A stretch of DNA of 64,000 bases. Source: Streptomyces canus. Lineage in GTDB: Bacteria > Actinomycetota > Actinomycetes > Streptomycetales > Streptomycetaceae. Shown here one piece after another: positions 51,036-59,511 of this stretch; position 1 is the first letter of the stretch, and each line of letters begins with the position of its first letter. Where the stretch lies: contig NZ_JAUSWW010000001.1 in NCBI RefSeq assembly GCF_030815415.1, forward strand, positions 1-64,000, given 5' to 3'. The notes under the pieces were generated by a model. It ran no database searches. It worked only from the letters and a program-made list of their open reading frames with translations, and was not told where the DNA came from. The position numbers and the translations under genes were made by a program.

Positions 51036-52283
51036 CTACTTGACGGCCGACTGGGCTGAGCCGAGCGCGTCCTTCGGCGACGCCGACCCGCTGAGCGCGG
51101 ACTGGACCGCCTTCCACAACTGCTCGGAGATCTTCGGGTACTTGGTGCCCAGGTCGTCACTGGTGCGCCCCTTGGCCGCCTTGACCGCAGCGATCCACGG
51201 CTTGAGCTTGGCGTTCGCCGCAACCTGCTTGTCCTGGACCTCGCTGTTGGGGGCCACGTAGGACAGCGTGGTGTCGGTCTCGAGCAGGTTTTGGCTGTTA
51301 GTCAGGCAGGACACGAGCTTTTGCGTGGTGGCGTAGCGGCCGGTGTCGCCCTGCACCGGGACGGTGACGAATTCACCGCCTGTCGGGGCCGCGGCGTCGC
51401 CTCCCGTGGCGGCGGGGACGGGGATGACGCCGTAGTCGAAGCCGGCCTTGTCGGCGTTGGCGAGCTGCCAGGTGCCGTTCTCCGCGAACGCGTAGTCGCC
51501 GCTGGCGAACTCCTGCCAGCTGGTCGTCTGGGTGTTGTTGATCACCGAGTTGGGGGCGTAGCCCTTGTCCAGCCAGTTCTTCCACAGCGACAGCGCGGAG
51601 ACCGCCTGGTCGGAGTCGAGCGCGGTCAGCTCGGCGCCCGAGCCCCAGTACCAGGGCAGGAACTGGAAGCTGCCCTCCTCGGTGCCGATCGCGGAGAACG
51701 TGATGCCCTTCTTGCCCGCCGCCTCGACCTTCGCGAGCGCCGCGGTCAGCGACTTCCAGTCCTTGACCGAGGCGATGTCCACCCCGGCCTTCTTCAGCAC
51801 GGCCTTGTTGTAGTAGAGGGCGAGGGTGTTGGCGCCGATCGGGGTGCCGTACGTCTTGCCGCCCGACTGGCCGGCCGCGAGGAGGTTGGGGTCGACCTTG
51901 GAGGTGTCCAGCTTGATTTCGGCGGTCTTGGTCAGCAGGCCCGCATCCGCAAGGGTGGACACCACCGGGTTGTCGACGATGAGGACGTCTGCGGAGTTGT
52001 CCTGCTGCGCCGCCAGCAAGGCCTTGTTCGTCAGGTCGCTGGTGTCGAACGCGGTCCGCTTTATCTTCACCCCGGCCTCGGTGCCGCAGCCGTCCAGCAG
52101 CTTCGCCCATGCCGAGCTCTTGTCGAACTGCGGGTACGGGTCCCAGATCGTGTACGTGCCGCTGTTCGCGGCCTTCGTGGAGGTGTCGCCTGAGCCGGAG
52201 GAGCACGCGGTGGCGCCGGCGGTGACGGCGACGACGGTCAGGACTGCGGCGGCGGTCAGACGCCGTCTGGCAGAGCGGTTCAT
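51036..52283 (-). CDS. ABC sugar transporter solute-binding lipoprotein
   Basis: 415 aa from ATG 52283 (GAGGA eight bases upstream). Signal TAAAVLTVVAVTAGATACSS with a lipobox ATAC. The mature protein is a family-1 extracellular solute-binding protein: YTIWDPYPQFDKSSAWAKLL, ADVLIVDNPVVSTLADAGLL, GTPIGANTLALYYNKAVLKK AGVD and GDYAFAENGTWQLANA are the usual sugar-binding cleft segments. First gene of the transport/glycosidase operon, and it should bind the oligosaccharide released by the secreted enzymes. Confidence 0.9.
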   Translation of the reverse strand: MNRSARRRLTAAAVLTVVAVTAGATACSSGSGDTSTKAANSGTYTIWDPYPQFDKSSAWAKLLDGCGTEAGVKIKRTAFDTSDLTNKALLAAQQDNSADVLIVDNPVVSTLADAGLLTKTAEIKLDTSKVDPNLLAAGQSGGKTYGTPIGANTLALYYNKAVLKKAGVDIASVKDWKSLTAALAKVEAAGKKGITFSAIGTEEGSFQFLPWYWGSGAELTALDSDQAVSALSLWKNWLDKGYAPNSVINNTQTTSWQEFASGDYAFAENGTWQLANADKAGFDYGVIPVPAATGGDAAAPTGGEFVTVPVQGDTGRYATTQKLVSCLTNSQNLLETDTTLSYVAPNSEVQDKQVAANAKLKPWIAAVKAAKGRTSDDLGTKYPKISEQLWKAVQSALSGSASPKDALGSAQSAVK

Positions 52284-52302
52284 GGTGTGTTCCTCATGGT
52301 TT

Positions 52303-52344
52303 TCGGCACAGGTGTGCCCTGGGATCGGCACAGGTGTGCCCTGG
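52303..52344. promoter_or_regulatory. tandem repeat in the promoter region of the sugar operon
   Basis: TCGGCACAGGTGTGCCCTGG occurs twice (52303-52322 and 52325-52344) with a period of 22 bases, two helical turns, so both copies face the same side of the DNA. Each contains the near-palindrome GGCACAGGTGTGCC. It begins 20 bases before the binding-protein ATG, a good place for a regulator to act. Confidence 0.5.
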
Positions 52345-52441
52345 AAGGGGTGTCGGAGACTGCTGGGCTCGCCGAAGCGGGGTGTCGCGCAGGAAGCCGG
52401 CGCGGGATGGGGAGGGTGAAGGAGCGGGTGCCGGGTGGCGG

Positions 52442-53497
52442 TCAGGGGTGAGTGGGGACGAGGAGGTCTGCGGCGGGGTCGGCGGGGGTGGTGCCGACGG
52501 GTGCGGTGCTCGCTCGCAGGGAGATGGGCGGGGCGAGCAGGTGGTTCCGGGCCGGTGCGTCGGGGTGGTCGAGCCGTTCCACGAGCAGGTCGACGGCGAG
52601 GCGGCCCATCTGCTCCGCCGGTACGTCGGCCGCGGTGAGCTGCGGGGTCACCGTCTCCGCCCACCGGCCGGCCACCACTCCGGTGACGGAGAAGTCGCGT
52701 GGCACATGGCGGCCGGCCTGCGCGAGCCCCCGGTAGAGACCGCCGAGCGCGGCCTCGTTCAGTGTGACCAGGGCCGTGGTGGCGGGGTCGTCGTGCAGGA
52801 TCCGCTCCAGGCAGGCGAGGCCAGAGGCGGCGTCGTCCCCGCAGCAGTACGTGCGGACGGTCAGCCCGCGTTCCGCCGCTGCCTTGGTGAACCCGTCCAG
52901 CCCACGCTGGGCCGACTCGTACCCGGCCCGCAGCAGTTGCTCCGGCCGGTTGACGAAGGCGATCCTGCGGTGGCCCAGATCGGCGAGGTGGTGCACGCAG
53001 GCCGCCGCCAGCGCCGTGTGATCCAGGCCCACCCACCAGCTGCCTTCCGGTCGGGCAGTGCGGCCGATGGCGACGGAGGGGAAGCCCACCGCGGTGAGAT
53101 GGTCGAGCCGGTCGTCCTCCAGCCGGATCTCCATCAGGATCGCGCCGTCGACCCGCCGCTCCCCCAGCAGCCGCTGGAACGAGCGGTCACTGTCCACACC
53201 GCTCGGAGAGAGCAGCACGTCGTAGTCGTAGGCCGCGGCGGCCTCGGTGACGCTGCCGATGAAGTCCAGCTGCATGCCGGTGTAGTGGTTCCCGGCCGGC
53301 GGGAAGACCAGACCGATGGTGTTGGTCCGGCCGTTGGCAAGAGCGCGGGCACTGGCGCTGGGCTGGTAGCCCAGCTCGTCGACGACCCGCTGGATCCTCT
53401 GCCGGGTGTCCTCCGACACCGGGCGCTTGCCGCTCAGCGCGTAGGACACGGTGCTCCGCGAGACACCGGCCCGCTTGGCGATCTCACCGATGTTCAC
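52442..53497 (-). CDS. LacI-family repressor of the sugar operon
   Basis: 351 aa from a GTG at 53497 with AAGGAGG upstream. VNIGEIAKRAGVSRSTVSYA LSGKRPVSEDTRQRIQRVVD ELGYQPSASARALANGRTNT IGLVFP is the LacI headpiece and hinge helix. The core is a periplasmic-binding-protein fold (DYDVLLSPSGVDSDRSFQRL, LGHRRIAFVNRPEQLLRAGY) for a sugar inducer. It lies immediately upstream of the binding-protein gene on the same strand. CGAACCGGTTCG palindromes in its own upstream region are its likely operators. Confidence 0.9.
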   Translation of the reverse strand: MNIGEIAKRAGVSRSTVSYALSGKRPVSEDTRQRIQRVVDELGYQPSASARALANGRTNTIGLVFPPAGNHYTGMQLDFIGSVTEAAAAYDYDVLLSPSGVDSDRSFQRLLGERRVDGAILMEIRLEDDRLDHLTAVGFPSVAIGRTARPEGSWWVGLDHTALAAACVHHLADLGHRRIAFVNRPEQLLRAGYESAQRGLDGFTKAAAERGLTVRTYCCGDDAASGLACLERILHDDPATTALVTLNEAALGGLYRGLAQAGRHVPRDFSVTGVVAGRWAETVTPQLTAADVPAEQMGRLAVDLLVERLDHPDAPARNHLLAPPISLRASTAPVGTTPADPAADLLVPTHP

Positions 53498-53519
53498 GGA
53501 GGCCTCCTTGCCGACACCG

Positions 53520-53583
53520 ATCGAATCGGTTCGATGACTCAAGGGAAACGAATCGGCCAGATGCCGTTCGTCGAACCGGTTCG
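53520..53583. promoter_or_regulatory. LacI operator pair upstream of the repressor gene
   Basis: CGAACCGGTTCG, a perfect 12-base palindrome with the central CpG-type symmetry of LacI-family sites, lies at 53572-53583. A variant, CGAATCGGTTCG, is at 53522-53533, 24 bases before the GTG start, and a half-site ACGAATCGG lies between them. Autoregulation by the adjacent repressor is likely. Confidence 0.6.
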
Positions 53584-53834
53584 CGTGAAGTGAAGGTAGG
53601 AGCAACCCGGACGGGTGTCAACGCCTCGCACTGAATTTCTGGTAACGGCCCAGAAACATCAGTGTCCGGAGGTGTAGTGCCTGGCCTGTGCGGGTGTGCA
53701 CCCGTTTCGTCGACGGGCCGGATGTCGGAGGTGACGGCGGTTGCCCCGCGATCCCCGTCGGGAGGGCCGACCGTGCGCGGCCGAGGGGATGCGTATCGGA
53801 GGTATTGCTGGCCGGTTTCGTCGCTGCTAGCTTT
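53584..53834. other. intergenic stretch upstream of the repressor, nothing else recognised
   Basis: About 250 bases between two operator positions. The promoter of the repressor gene should lie here. No coding frame with recognisable similarity was found on either strand. Confidence 0.4.
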
Positions 53835-53848
53835 TCGAACCGGTTCGA
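53835..53848. promoter_or_regulatory. distal LacI operator
   Basis: TCGAACCGGTTCGA, a perfect 14-base palindrome with the same core as the sites at 53522 and 53572, about 340 bases upstream of the repressor start. It may allow looping, or it may have served a gene since lost from the region to the right. Confidence 0.5.
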
Positions 53849-54027
53849 CCAAATGATGGGCGCCCTGACCGTCATCGCGGGCGTCATGCCCCGCCGGGAT
53901 CCCGCGCCACCCCCGGCGACGGCTCAGCGCGCACGCTGAAACGCATGGCCGCTCAGTACGACGAGAACGGGTTGATGGGGCTGGCGGACGGAAGGGTGGA
54001 CGCCGCCCCTGCGAGGCCGCCGGGCGA

Positions 54028-54231
54028 TCGGGGACGAAGTCGCCGAGGCAACCCGTGCCGTTCATGCCGAGGCAGCTGCATCGCTCGAAGCTGAGCATGA
54101 AGACGAAGGAGAGGTTGATCCATCGTACGTTCGGGAGAAATTCGAAACCGAGGGCAAGAACGTGGAGGTGCCGCACTACACCACGCTGGCGAAGGTGTGG
54201 AAGGAGTGGTTCGGCGCCGAGAGGGCCCGGC
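54028..54231 (+). pseudogene. Mu/TnsB-like transposase fragment (tentative)
   Basis: The frame reads IGDEVAEATRAVHAEAAASL EAEHEDEGEVDPSYVREKFE TEGKNVEVPHYTTLAKVWKE WFGAERARQ, with helix-turn-helix-like spacing as in the N-terminal DNA-binding part of TnsB/Mu-type integrases (VPxYTTLxKxWxEWFG). No catalytic domain follows; the next bases belong to another fragment. The call is from pattern memory only. Confidence 0.35.
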
Positions 54232-54263
54232 AAGGTGCTCGACGATGTCTTCGGTGCCCCGCG

Positions 54264-54380
54264 GTGACCGCCCGTCGTCTGTCCGCTGCCGCTCTCGCGG
54301 CCGCCGCGATCGTCGGGGCGGTGGCGCTGCCGGCGTCGGCCGCCGGCCACACCCGGGCCGAGCGGGCGAGGGTGGAGATT
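54264..54380 (+). pseudogene. signal-peptide remnant of a lamin-tail protein
   Basis: GTG at 54264: VTARRLSAAALAAAAIVGAV ALPASAAGHTRAERARVEIAG. This is a complete Sec signal peptide followed by the RxxVEI start of a lamin-tail domain, after which the domain is lost. It is the piece that the lamin-tail gene at 20058-20507 seems to lack, although the two need not be related by one event. Confidence 0.45.
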
Positions 54381-54605
54381 GCGGGCCGGATCTGCCTGGC
54401 GGCATGGAGCGACCGGAGCAGGTCCGCGCCCGATCCCACCGAGCGTCAGCCGGCTGCGTCGCGGTGGTCTGGAGGCGATCCGGCTCAGGGACCGGCCGGT
54501 TCCTGACGGAGCAGGTCGGGGCGGATCTCAGCGTCCGCGCGGTCCGTCGGCGGATCGGCCCCGACAATCGCACTCAGCTGCTGGACGCGACGAGAGCGTA
54601 CGCCT

Positions 54606-54806
54606 CTACCGGATCGAGCTGGTGAGCGTCCCACCGATCCTCTTGGGCTCGATCGGTGTCTCCGGATGACCGGCGAAGTGCTTCTGGATGTCGTCGTAGG
54701 TGGCGGTGCCGCCCACTTCGACCAGGCGGCGCAGGACGGCGCGGGCGCGGGGCATGAGCGCGGCGACGGTGTCGAACAGCATCCGCTCCGTCCAGCCGTC
54801 TCCTAG
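54606..54806 (-). pseudogene. 3' fragment of a conserved hypothetical gene
   Basis: Minus strand: GDGWTERMLFDTVAALMPRA RAVLRRLVEVGGTATYDDIQ KHFAGHPETPIEPKRIGGTL TSSIR, stop at 54606. It looks like a winged-helix-type small domain (GGTATYDDIQKHF) common in Streptomyces hypothetical proteins. The 5' end is cut by the IS701 remnant at about 54806. Confidence 0.45.
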
Positions 54807-54858
54807 TAGGGCTCCGTTAGGTCTTTCCGTTGGGCCTGATCAAGAGCATGTTGGGTGT

Positions 54859-55700
54859 GTGGACGCACATGAAGTGAACCGGGCTCGGGCGAAGTTGGCG
54901 CGTCGCTGATGTGTTCGCGTCGGTGCCGCGCAAGGACCAGCGGGCGAAGGGTGACTGCTATCTGCGGGGGCTGATGCTGGACGGGCGGCGCAAGTCGATC
55001 CAGCCGATGGCGGAGCGGCTGCCGGACGGCAACGAGCAGAACCTGCAGCAGTTCGTGAACCAGTCGACCTGGGATCCGGTGCCGGTGCGGCGGCGGATCG
55101 CGGAGCGGATGGTGCCGAGAATCGGGCCGGATGCATGGGTGGTCGATGATGTGTCGTTTCCCAAGGACGGGAAGATGTCGGTGGCGGTCGCGCGCCAGTA
55201 CTGCGGGGCGTTGGGCAAGCGGGCCAACTGCCAGGTCGCGGTGAGCGTGCACGCGGTCTCCGATGCCGCGTCCTGTCCGCTGCAGTGGCGCTTGTTCGTG
55301 CCCCAGGAGTGGGCGGACGATGCCCCACGCCGACACAAGACCGGGATACCGCCCGAGGTCGGTCACCGGGAGAAGTGGCGCCTGGCCCTGGACATCATCG
55401 ACGAGCTGGCCGGGTGGAATCTGGTGCCGCCGGTGGTGGTGGCCGATGCCGGCTACGGGCAGAACGCCGACTTCCGCGACGGCCTGGAGGGCCGGGGCAT
55501 CGGCTATGTCGTCGCCATCCGTTCGGATGTGACCGCCCACCCGCACCATGCGCGGCCCGCCGCCCCGGCATGGTCGGGCAACGGCCCCAAGCCGCAGTCC
55601 CGTTACCGGGACAAGCCCTCCTCGGTGGCCGTGCTGGCGGCCGGCCGTGGGCGGCAGGCCTTCACCGAGGTGACCTGGCGGGAAGGTTTGGAAACTCAGA
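54859..55700 (+). pseudogene. IS701-family transposase, 5' frameshift and 3' truncation
   Basis: GTG at 54859 begins VDAHEVNRARAKLAR, then the frame shifts near 54905 and continues DVFASVPRKDQRAKGDCYLR GLMLDGRRKSIQPMAERLPD. Catalytic segments WVVDDVSFPKDGKMSVAVAR QYCG (first Asp) and PPVVVADAGYGQNADFRDGL E (second Asp) are present; homology stops after FTEVTWREG at about 55690, removing the C-terminal third. Not functional. Confidence 0.75.
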
Positions 55701-55797
55701 CCCGGGCGGCCTCGCGCTCCCTGTCCGGATCCGGTGCTTTTGCGTCGAGCTGCTTGGCCAGCTCCTCGCCTTCCTCTGATCGCTGACTGGTTTCCAT
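55696..55797 (-). CDS. short open frame, 33 aa, doubtful
   Basis: METSQRSEEGEELAKQLDAK APDPDREREAARV on the minus strand has coding-like composition and a helical acidic character, but no ribosome site of note and no recognised family. It begins at 55797, just right of the IS701 remnant, and may be the 5' end of a gene truncated by that element. Confidence 0.2.
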   Translation of the reverse strand: METSQRSEEGEELAKQLDAKAPDPDREREAARV

Positions 55798-55902
55798 GCT
55801 CACTGACCAGGAGCTTCGGGGCCCCGGGATACCCGGTCACACCCAGTCACACCTGCGCCCATCGGCGGACTCCTCATTGCGCAAGTACAGGCGCTCGCCT
55901 GC

Positions 55903-56817
55903 TCAGGGGATGAGGGCGAATTCCTCGACGAGGGAGCCGGGGACGTGGTATCCGGCCTGGTCGCGGACGGTGTCGATGTGCGCGGCCACGTCATCGGCGG
56001 TGGCGATCGGAGCGTCGGCGGGGACGTGGTGTCCCCCGGTGACGCCGATGAACACGCGGGCGTAGCGGCCGCGCGCGATGGAGAACGCCTCGTGGCTGTA
56101 GGGGTTCTCCTCGCTCGCGAGGTAGCTCGCCATGGCGGTGATCATCTCGGGTTCGTTGTGGGCCGGGGTGGTGGGGACGCCGGCGAGGGTCTCGAGGTTC
56201 ATGTTCTCGATCATGCGGCTGACGGCGGCCGGGAGGATGGTGTTGACCTTGATGCCGTGGGGGGCGCCTTCGAGGGCGACGACATTGGCCAGGCCCAGGA
56301 CGGCGCCCTTGGCGGCCGCGTAGTTGGCCTGCTCGGGGCTTCCGAAGATGCCCGCGGCGGACGAGGTGAACACAATGCGCCCGTAGCCCTTGTCGCGCAT
56401 GACGGCGAAGGCGGGCTGGGTGACGTAGAAGGCGCCCTTGACGTGGACGGCGAGGAGGGCCTCGATGGCCTCGGGAGTGAGGTCGGTGAAGGGCGCGTTG
56501 CGGATGTTGCCCGCGTTGTTGATCAGGATGTCGACCGTGCCGAAGGCGTCCAGCGCGGTCTGGACGATGGCCTTGCCGCCCTCGGGGGTGGCGACCGAGT
56601 CGTAGTTGGCGACGGCCTGCCCGCCGGCCGAGGTGATCTCCTTGGCGACCTGGTCGGCCATGGCGCCGCCGCCGCCGTCGCCTGCAATGCTGCCGCCGAG
56701 GTCGTTGACGACGACCTTCGCTCCGCGGGCGGCCAGATCGAGGGCATGCGCACGCCCCAGACCCCCTCCTGCCCCGGTGACGATCGCGACGCGTCCATCG
56801 AACGAGATACGGGTCAT
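55903..56817 (-). CDS. short-chain dehydrogenase (hydroxyacyl-CoA dehydrogenase type)
   Basis: 304 aa from ATG 56817. GRVAIVTGAGGGLGRAHALD LAARGAKVVVNDLGG is the NAD(P)-binding TGxxxGxG motif plus the VNDLGG segment typical of MFE-2-like (3R)-hydroxyacyl-CoA dehydrogenases. INNAGN follows, and SSAAGIFGSPEQANYAAAKG supplies the catalytic Ser and YxxxK. It lies 62 bases after the metallo-beta-lactamase-fold gene and downstream of a P450 system, so it may oxidise an alcohol made there. Substrate not readable. Confidence 0.85.
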   Translation of the reverse strand: MTRISFDGRVAIVTGAGGGLGRAHALDLAARGAKVVVNDLGGSIAGDGGGGAMADQVAKEITSAGGQAVANYDSVATPEGGKAIVQTALDAFGTVDILINNAGNIRNAPFTDLTPEAIEALLAVHVKGAFYVTQPAFAVMRDKGYGRIVFTSSAAGIFGSPEQANYAAAKGAVLGLANVVALEGAPHGIKVNTILPAAVSRMIENMNLETLAGVPTTPAHNEPEMITAMASYLASEENPYSHEAFSIARGRYARVFIGVTGGHHVPADAPIATADDVAAHIDTVRDQAGYHVPGSLVEEFALIP

Positions 56818-56879
56818 GGTGACAACTTCCTTCTGTGCTATCGCGTGGTTCTGAGGCCGGAAGGCCCGCCCCGGCGCTG

Positions 56880-58124
56880 TCACGTTGATTGACTGGATGG
56901 GATGATCTTCTGGTTGATCGTGTTGGAGGGGGCTGTCCGTGGGGGCCGTGTCGCCGTCGTACAAGGGGTACCGGTACCCGCGGGCGGCCAGGCGGCCCAG
57001 CCGCCGACCGGCTGCTGGGACACGGCACGCCACCACGGGTTCACCGGCGGAGTGCTCCGCGGCTCGAACGGCTGCCCGGGGTACGGCGCGGCCATCGTGA
57101 CCCCCGCGCCGTGCGTGGCCCACATCATCCGCTCGCCCGGCTCGGCCCAGGCGTGCAGCGCCAGGTTGAACGTCGCCCAGTGGATCGGCATCATCACGCC
57201 GCTGGGCTCACTGCCCTGCAGGTCGAGGTGGGTTTGCAGACCCTCTTCGGGAATCATGTGGATGTCGGGCCACAACTCCGCATAGGCGCCGACCTGGATC
57301 ATGGTGATGTCGAACGGGCCGTGCGCGGCGCCGATGTCCTTGAAGCCGTCGAAGTACCCGGTGTCACCGCTGTGGTAGATCCGGTGCTCGTCACCGGCGA
57401 CGACCCAGGAGGCCCACAGCGTGTGCTGGGTGTTGCGCAGGCCCCGGCCGCAGAAGTGCCGGGCGGGGGTGGCGGTCAGGGTGAGACCGCCGACCTTCGT
57501 CGACTCCTGCCAGTCCAGCTCGCGGATCCGGTCCGCGGAGACGCCCCAGTGCTCCAGATGCGCGCCGACGCCGAGCGGGACGGCGAAGACCGTGTCCGTA
57601 CCCGCCAGCTCCTTGATCGAGGGCATGTCCAGGTGGTCGTAGTGATCGTGCGAGATGACGACGACGTCGACCGGACCGAGCGCGGCCAGCGGCACCGGCA
57701 CGGGGTGCAGCCGCTTGGGCCCTGCGAAGGCGAACGGCGAGCAGCGTTCCCCCCAGACGGGGTCGAAGAGCACCCGGTGCCCGTCGATCTCGGCGAGCAC
57801 ACTGGAATGGCCCATCCATGTGATCCGCAGCCCGCTCGCCGGGGGTCCGGCCAGGTCGGCGAGGGTCGTGGCGTGCACGGGGATCGGCCCCGCCGGGGCC
57901 CGCCGCACCCGCTCGTCCTTGCGGAACCAGCTCTTCGCCGTTTCCATGGCGGCACCGCCGGAGAAACGGACCCGGGCGCTCCCGGGATTCACGAAGACCC
58001 CGTTCGCGAAGTGCGGGGATCTGCGGATCCGCTCCATTCGGGCACCGCGCGGGTCCGCGCCGAAGGCGGCGGGCCGCACTGCGCGCAGCCCCGAACTGAG
58101 AGAACGCGATCCGGAACCGGGCAC
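56880..58124 (-). CDS. metallo-beta-lactamase-fold hydrolase (UlaG/NAPE-PLD-like)
   Basis: 414 aa from a GTG at 58124 with AGGAGG upstream. ITWMGHSSVLAEIDGHRVLF DPVWGERCSPF and VVVISHDHYDHLDMPSIKEL give the HxHxDH zinc motif; CGRGLRN, YHSGDTGYFDGFKDIG and MMPIHWATFNLALHAW complete the UlaG/NAPE-PLD-like set. The last 45 residues after PWWRAV are Pro/Thr-rich and unlike the family, so the natural stop may have been lost. It could hydrolyse a phosphodiester, lactone or amide. A TetR-like palindrome lies about 90 bases upstream. Confidence 0.8.
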   Translation of the reverse strand: MPGSGSRSLSSGLRAVRPAAFGADPRGARMERIRRSPHFANGVFVNPGSARVRFSGGAAMETAKSWFRKDERVRRAPAGPIPVHATTLADLAGPPASGLRITWMGHSSVLAEIDGHRVLFDPVWGERCSPFAFAGPKRLHPVPVPLAALGPVDVVVISHDHYDHLDMPSIKELAGTDTVFAVPLGVGAHLEHWGVSADRIRELDWQESTKVGGLTLTATPARHFCGRGLRNTQHTLWASWVVAGDEHRIYHSGDTGYFDGFKDIGAAHGPFDITMIQVGAYAELWPDIHMIPEEGLQTHLDLQGSEPSGVMMPIHWATFNLALHAWAEPGERMMWATHGAGVTMAAPYPGQPFEPRSTPPVNPWWRAVSQQPVGGWAAWPPAGTGTPCTTATRPPRTAPSNTINQKIIPSSQST

Positions 58125-58210
58125 GGCACCTCCTGGTGAATTCGCTCGGGCGTCCCATATGGGCCGCCCCTGTGGCAGCGCCGGGTCCGAAGCATTCCCG
58201 CACGATGCAA

Positions 58211-58230
58211 TACTGATCAACTGTTCAGTA
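58211..58230. promoter_or_regulatory. TetR-type operator candidate upstream of the MBL-fold gene
   Basis: TACTGATCAACTGTTCAGTA has exact TACTGA/TCAGTA half-sites around an eight-base centre in an A+T-rich patch between the P450 stop and the MBL-fold start. The divergent TetR at 61101 is the nearest candidate regulator, which would join the MBL and SDR genes to the P450 system. Confidence 0.45.
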
Positions 58231-58261
58231 GCTCTCTACTGTCGCCTGTGGGCGGATTCGG

Positions 58262-59467
58262 TCACCAGGCCACCGGAAGAGCAGCGACGCCGTAGACGAA
58301 GCTGTTCGTCCGCATCTCGATCTCGTCTGCGGGAGCGCCCAGACGCAGGGTCGGGAACCGTTCGAGGAGTGCGGGAATCGCGATGCGCATCTCGACGCGG
58401 GCCAGTTGCTGGCCGACGCACTGATGGACGCCGAAGCCGAAGGCCAGGTGAGTGGCGGCGGAGCGGCCGATGTCGAAGGTGTGGGGGTCTTCGAAGCATT
58501 CCGGGTCACGGTTGGCCGCCATCAGGGCGGGTACCACCACGTCGCCCTTTTTGATCTGCCGGCCGCGGACCTCGACGTCTTGCAGAGCGGCGCGCTCCCC
58601 TCCGAACTGCGGGACGGTCAGGTAGCGGAGCAGTTCCTCGACCGCGTTGTCGATCCGGCCGGCGGGGTCTTCGCGCAGCAGGGCCAGTTGGTCGGGGTGT
58701 TGGAGCAGGGCGAAGGTGGACAGGGCGATCATGTTGGCGGTGGTTTCGTGACCGGCCACGAGCAGGGCCAGGCCGAGGAAGGCCGCCTCTTCCGGGGAGA
58801 GTTCCTCGTCCTGGGCGAGTTCGCTGAGTATGTCGTCCGTTGGGTGGGCGCGCTTGTGGCGGGCCAGTTCGTGGATGATGTCCAGGATCCCTTGGATCGC
58901 CGCACCGTACTCTTCCATGGTGCTGCCCACTTTCAGCAGACTGGCGGTACGGGACTGGAACTCTTCGCGGTCCCCGTAGGGCACGCCGAGGAGTTCGCAG
59001 ATGACCAGCGAGGGTATGGGCAGGGAGTACGTCTCGACCAGGTCGACCGGGGCGCCCATGCGTTCCATCTCGTCGAGGCGCTCGTTGACGATCTGAGTGA
59101 TGGGATCGGCGAGCCGGGCGACCCGCTTGGTGGTGAACTTGCCCTGGAGCTTGCGGCGCAGCCGGGTGTGGTCCGGCGGATCCATGGCGGCCAGGTTACC
59201 GACCTCGGCGGGCCTGCGTGCGAAGAGCATGGTTCCGATGGGCGAGGTGCGCAGTTCACCGCGGGAGCTGAAGGTCTCGTGGTTGCGCAGGGTCGCGTAG
59301 ATGTCGTCGTAGCGCGTGAGCAGCCATCCGTCGGTGCCGTCCGGCATGGTGACCGGGCACACCGGCTCCGTCTCCCGGAGTTCGCTCAGCTCGGGGGGCG
59401 GGTCGAACGGGCAGCCTTTCGCCCGCTGTACGGGGATCGAACGACGCTCGGGCAGGGTTCCCGACAT
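58262..59467 (-). CDS. cytochrome P450
   Basis: 401 aa from ATG 59467 (AAAGGA upstream), the usual size for soluble bacterial P450s. I helix LLVAGHETTANMI (AGxET, 238-242), K helix EELLR (E278, R281), haem loop FGFGVHQCVG with Cys350 as axial ligand. CPFDPPPE at the N-terminus is typical of CYP105/107-like Streptomyces enzymes. It follows its own ferredoxin and ferredoxin reductase genes and should hydroxylate a small hydrophobic substrate using NAD(P)H through them. Confidence 0.93.
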   Translation of the reverse strand: MSGTLPERRSIPVQRAKGCPFDPPPELSELRETEPVCPVTMPDGTDGWLLTRYDDIYATLRNHETFSSRGELRTSPIGTMLFARRPAEVGNLAAMDPPDHTRLRRKLQGKFTTKRVARLADPITQIVNERLDEMERMGAPVDLVETYSLPIPSLVICELLGVPYGDREEFQSRTASLLKVGSTMEEYGAAIQGILDIIHELARHKRAHPTDDILSELAQDEELSPEEAAFLGLALLVAGHETTANMIALSTFALLQHPDQLALLREDPAGRIDNAVEELLRYLTVPQFGGERAALQDVEVRGRQIKKGDVVVPALMAANRDPECFEDPHTFDIGRSAATHLAFGFGVHQCVGQQLARVEMRIAIPALLERFPTLRLGAPADEIEMRTNSFVYGVAALPVAW

Positions 59468-59511
59468 GGGAATCCTTTCTTGACGGGACGGGACGGGGCC
59501 GGCGCGGGGTA

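Noticed and set aside
52303..52344. CRISPR repeats
   Set aside because: Only two units, with a two-base gap instead of a spacer, and no cas genes nearby.
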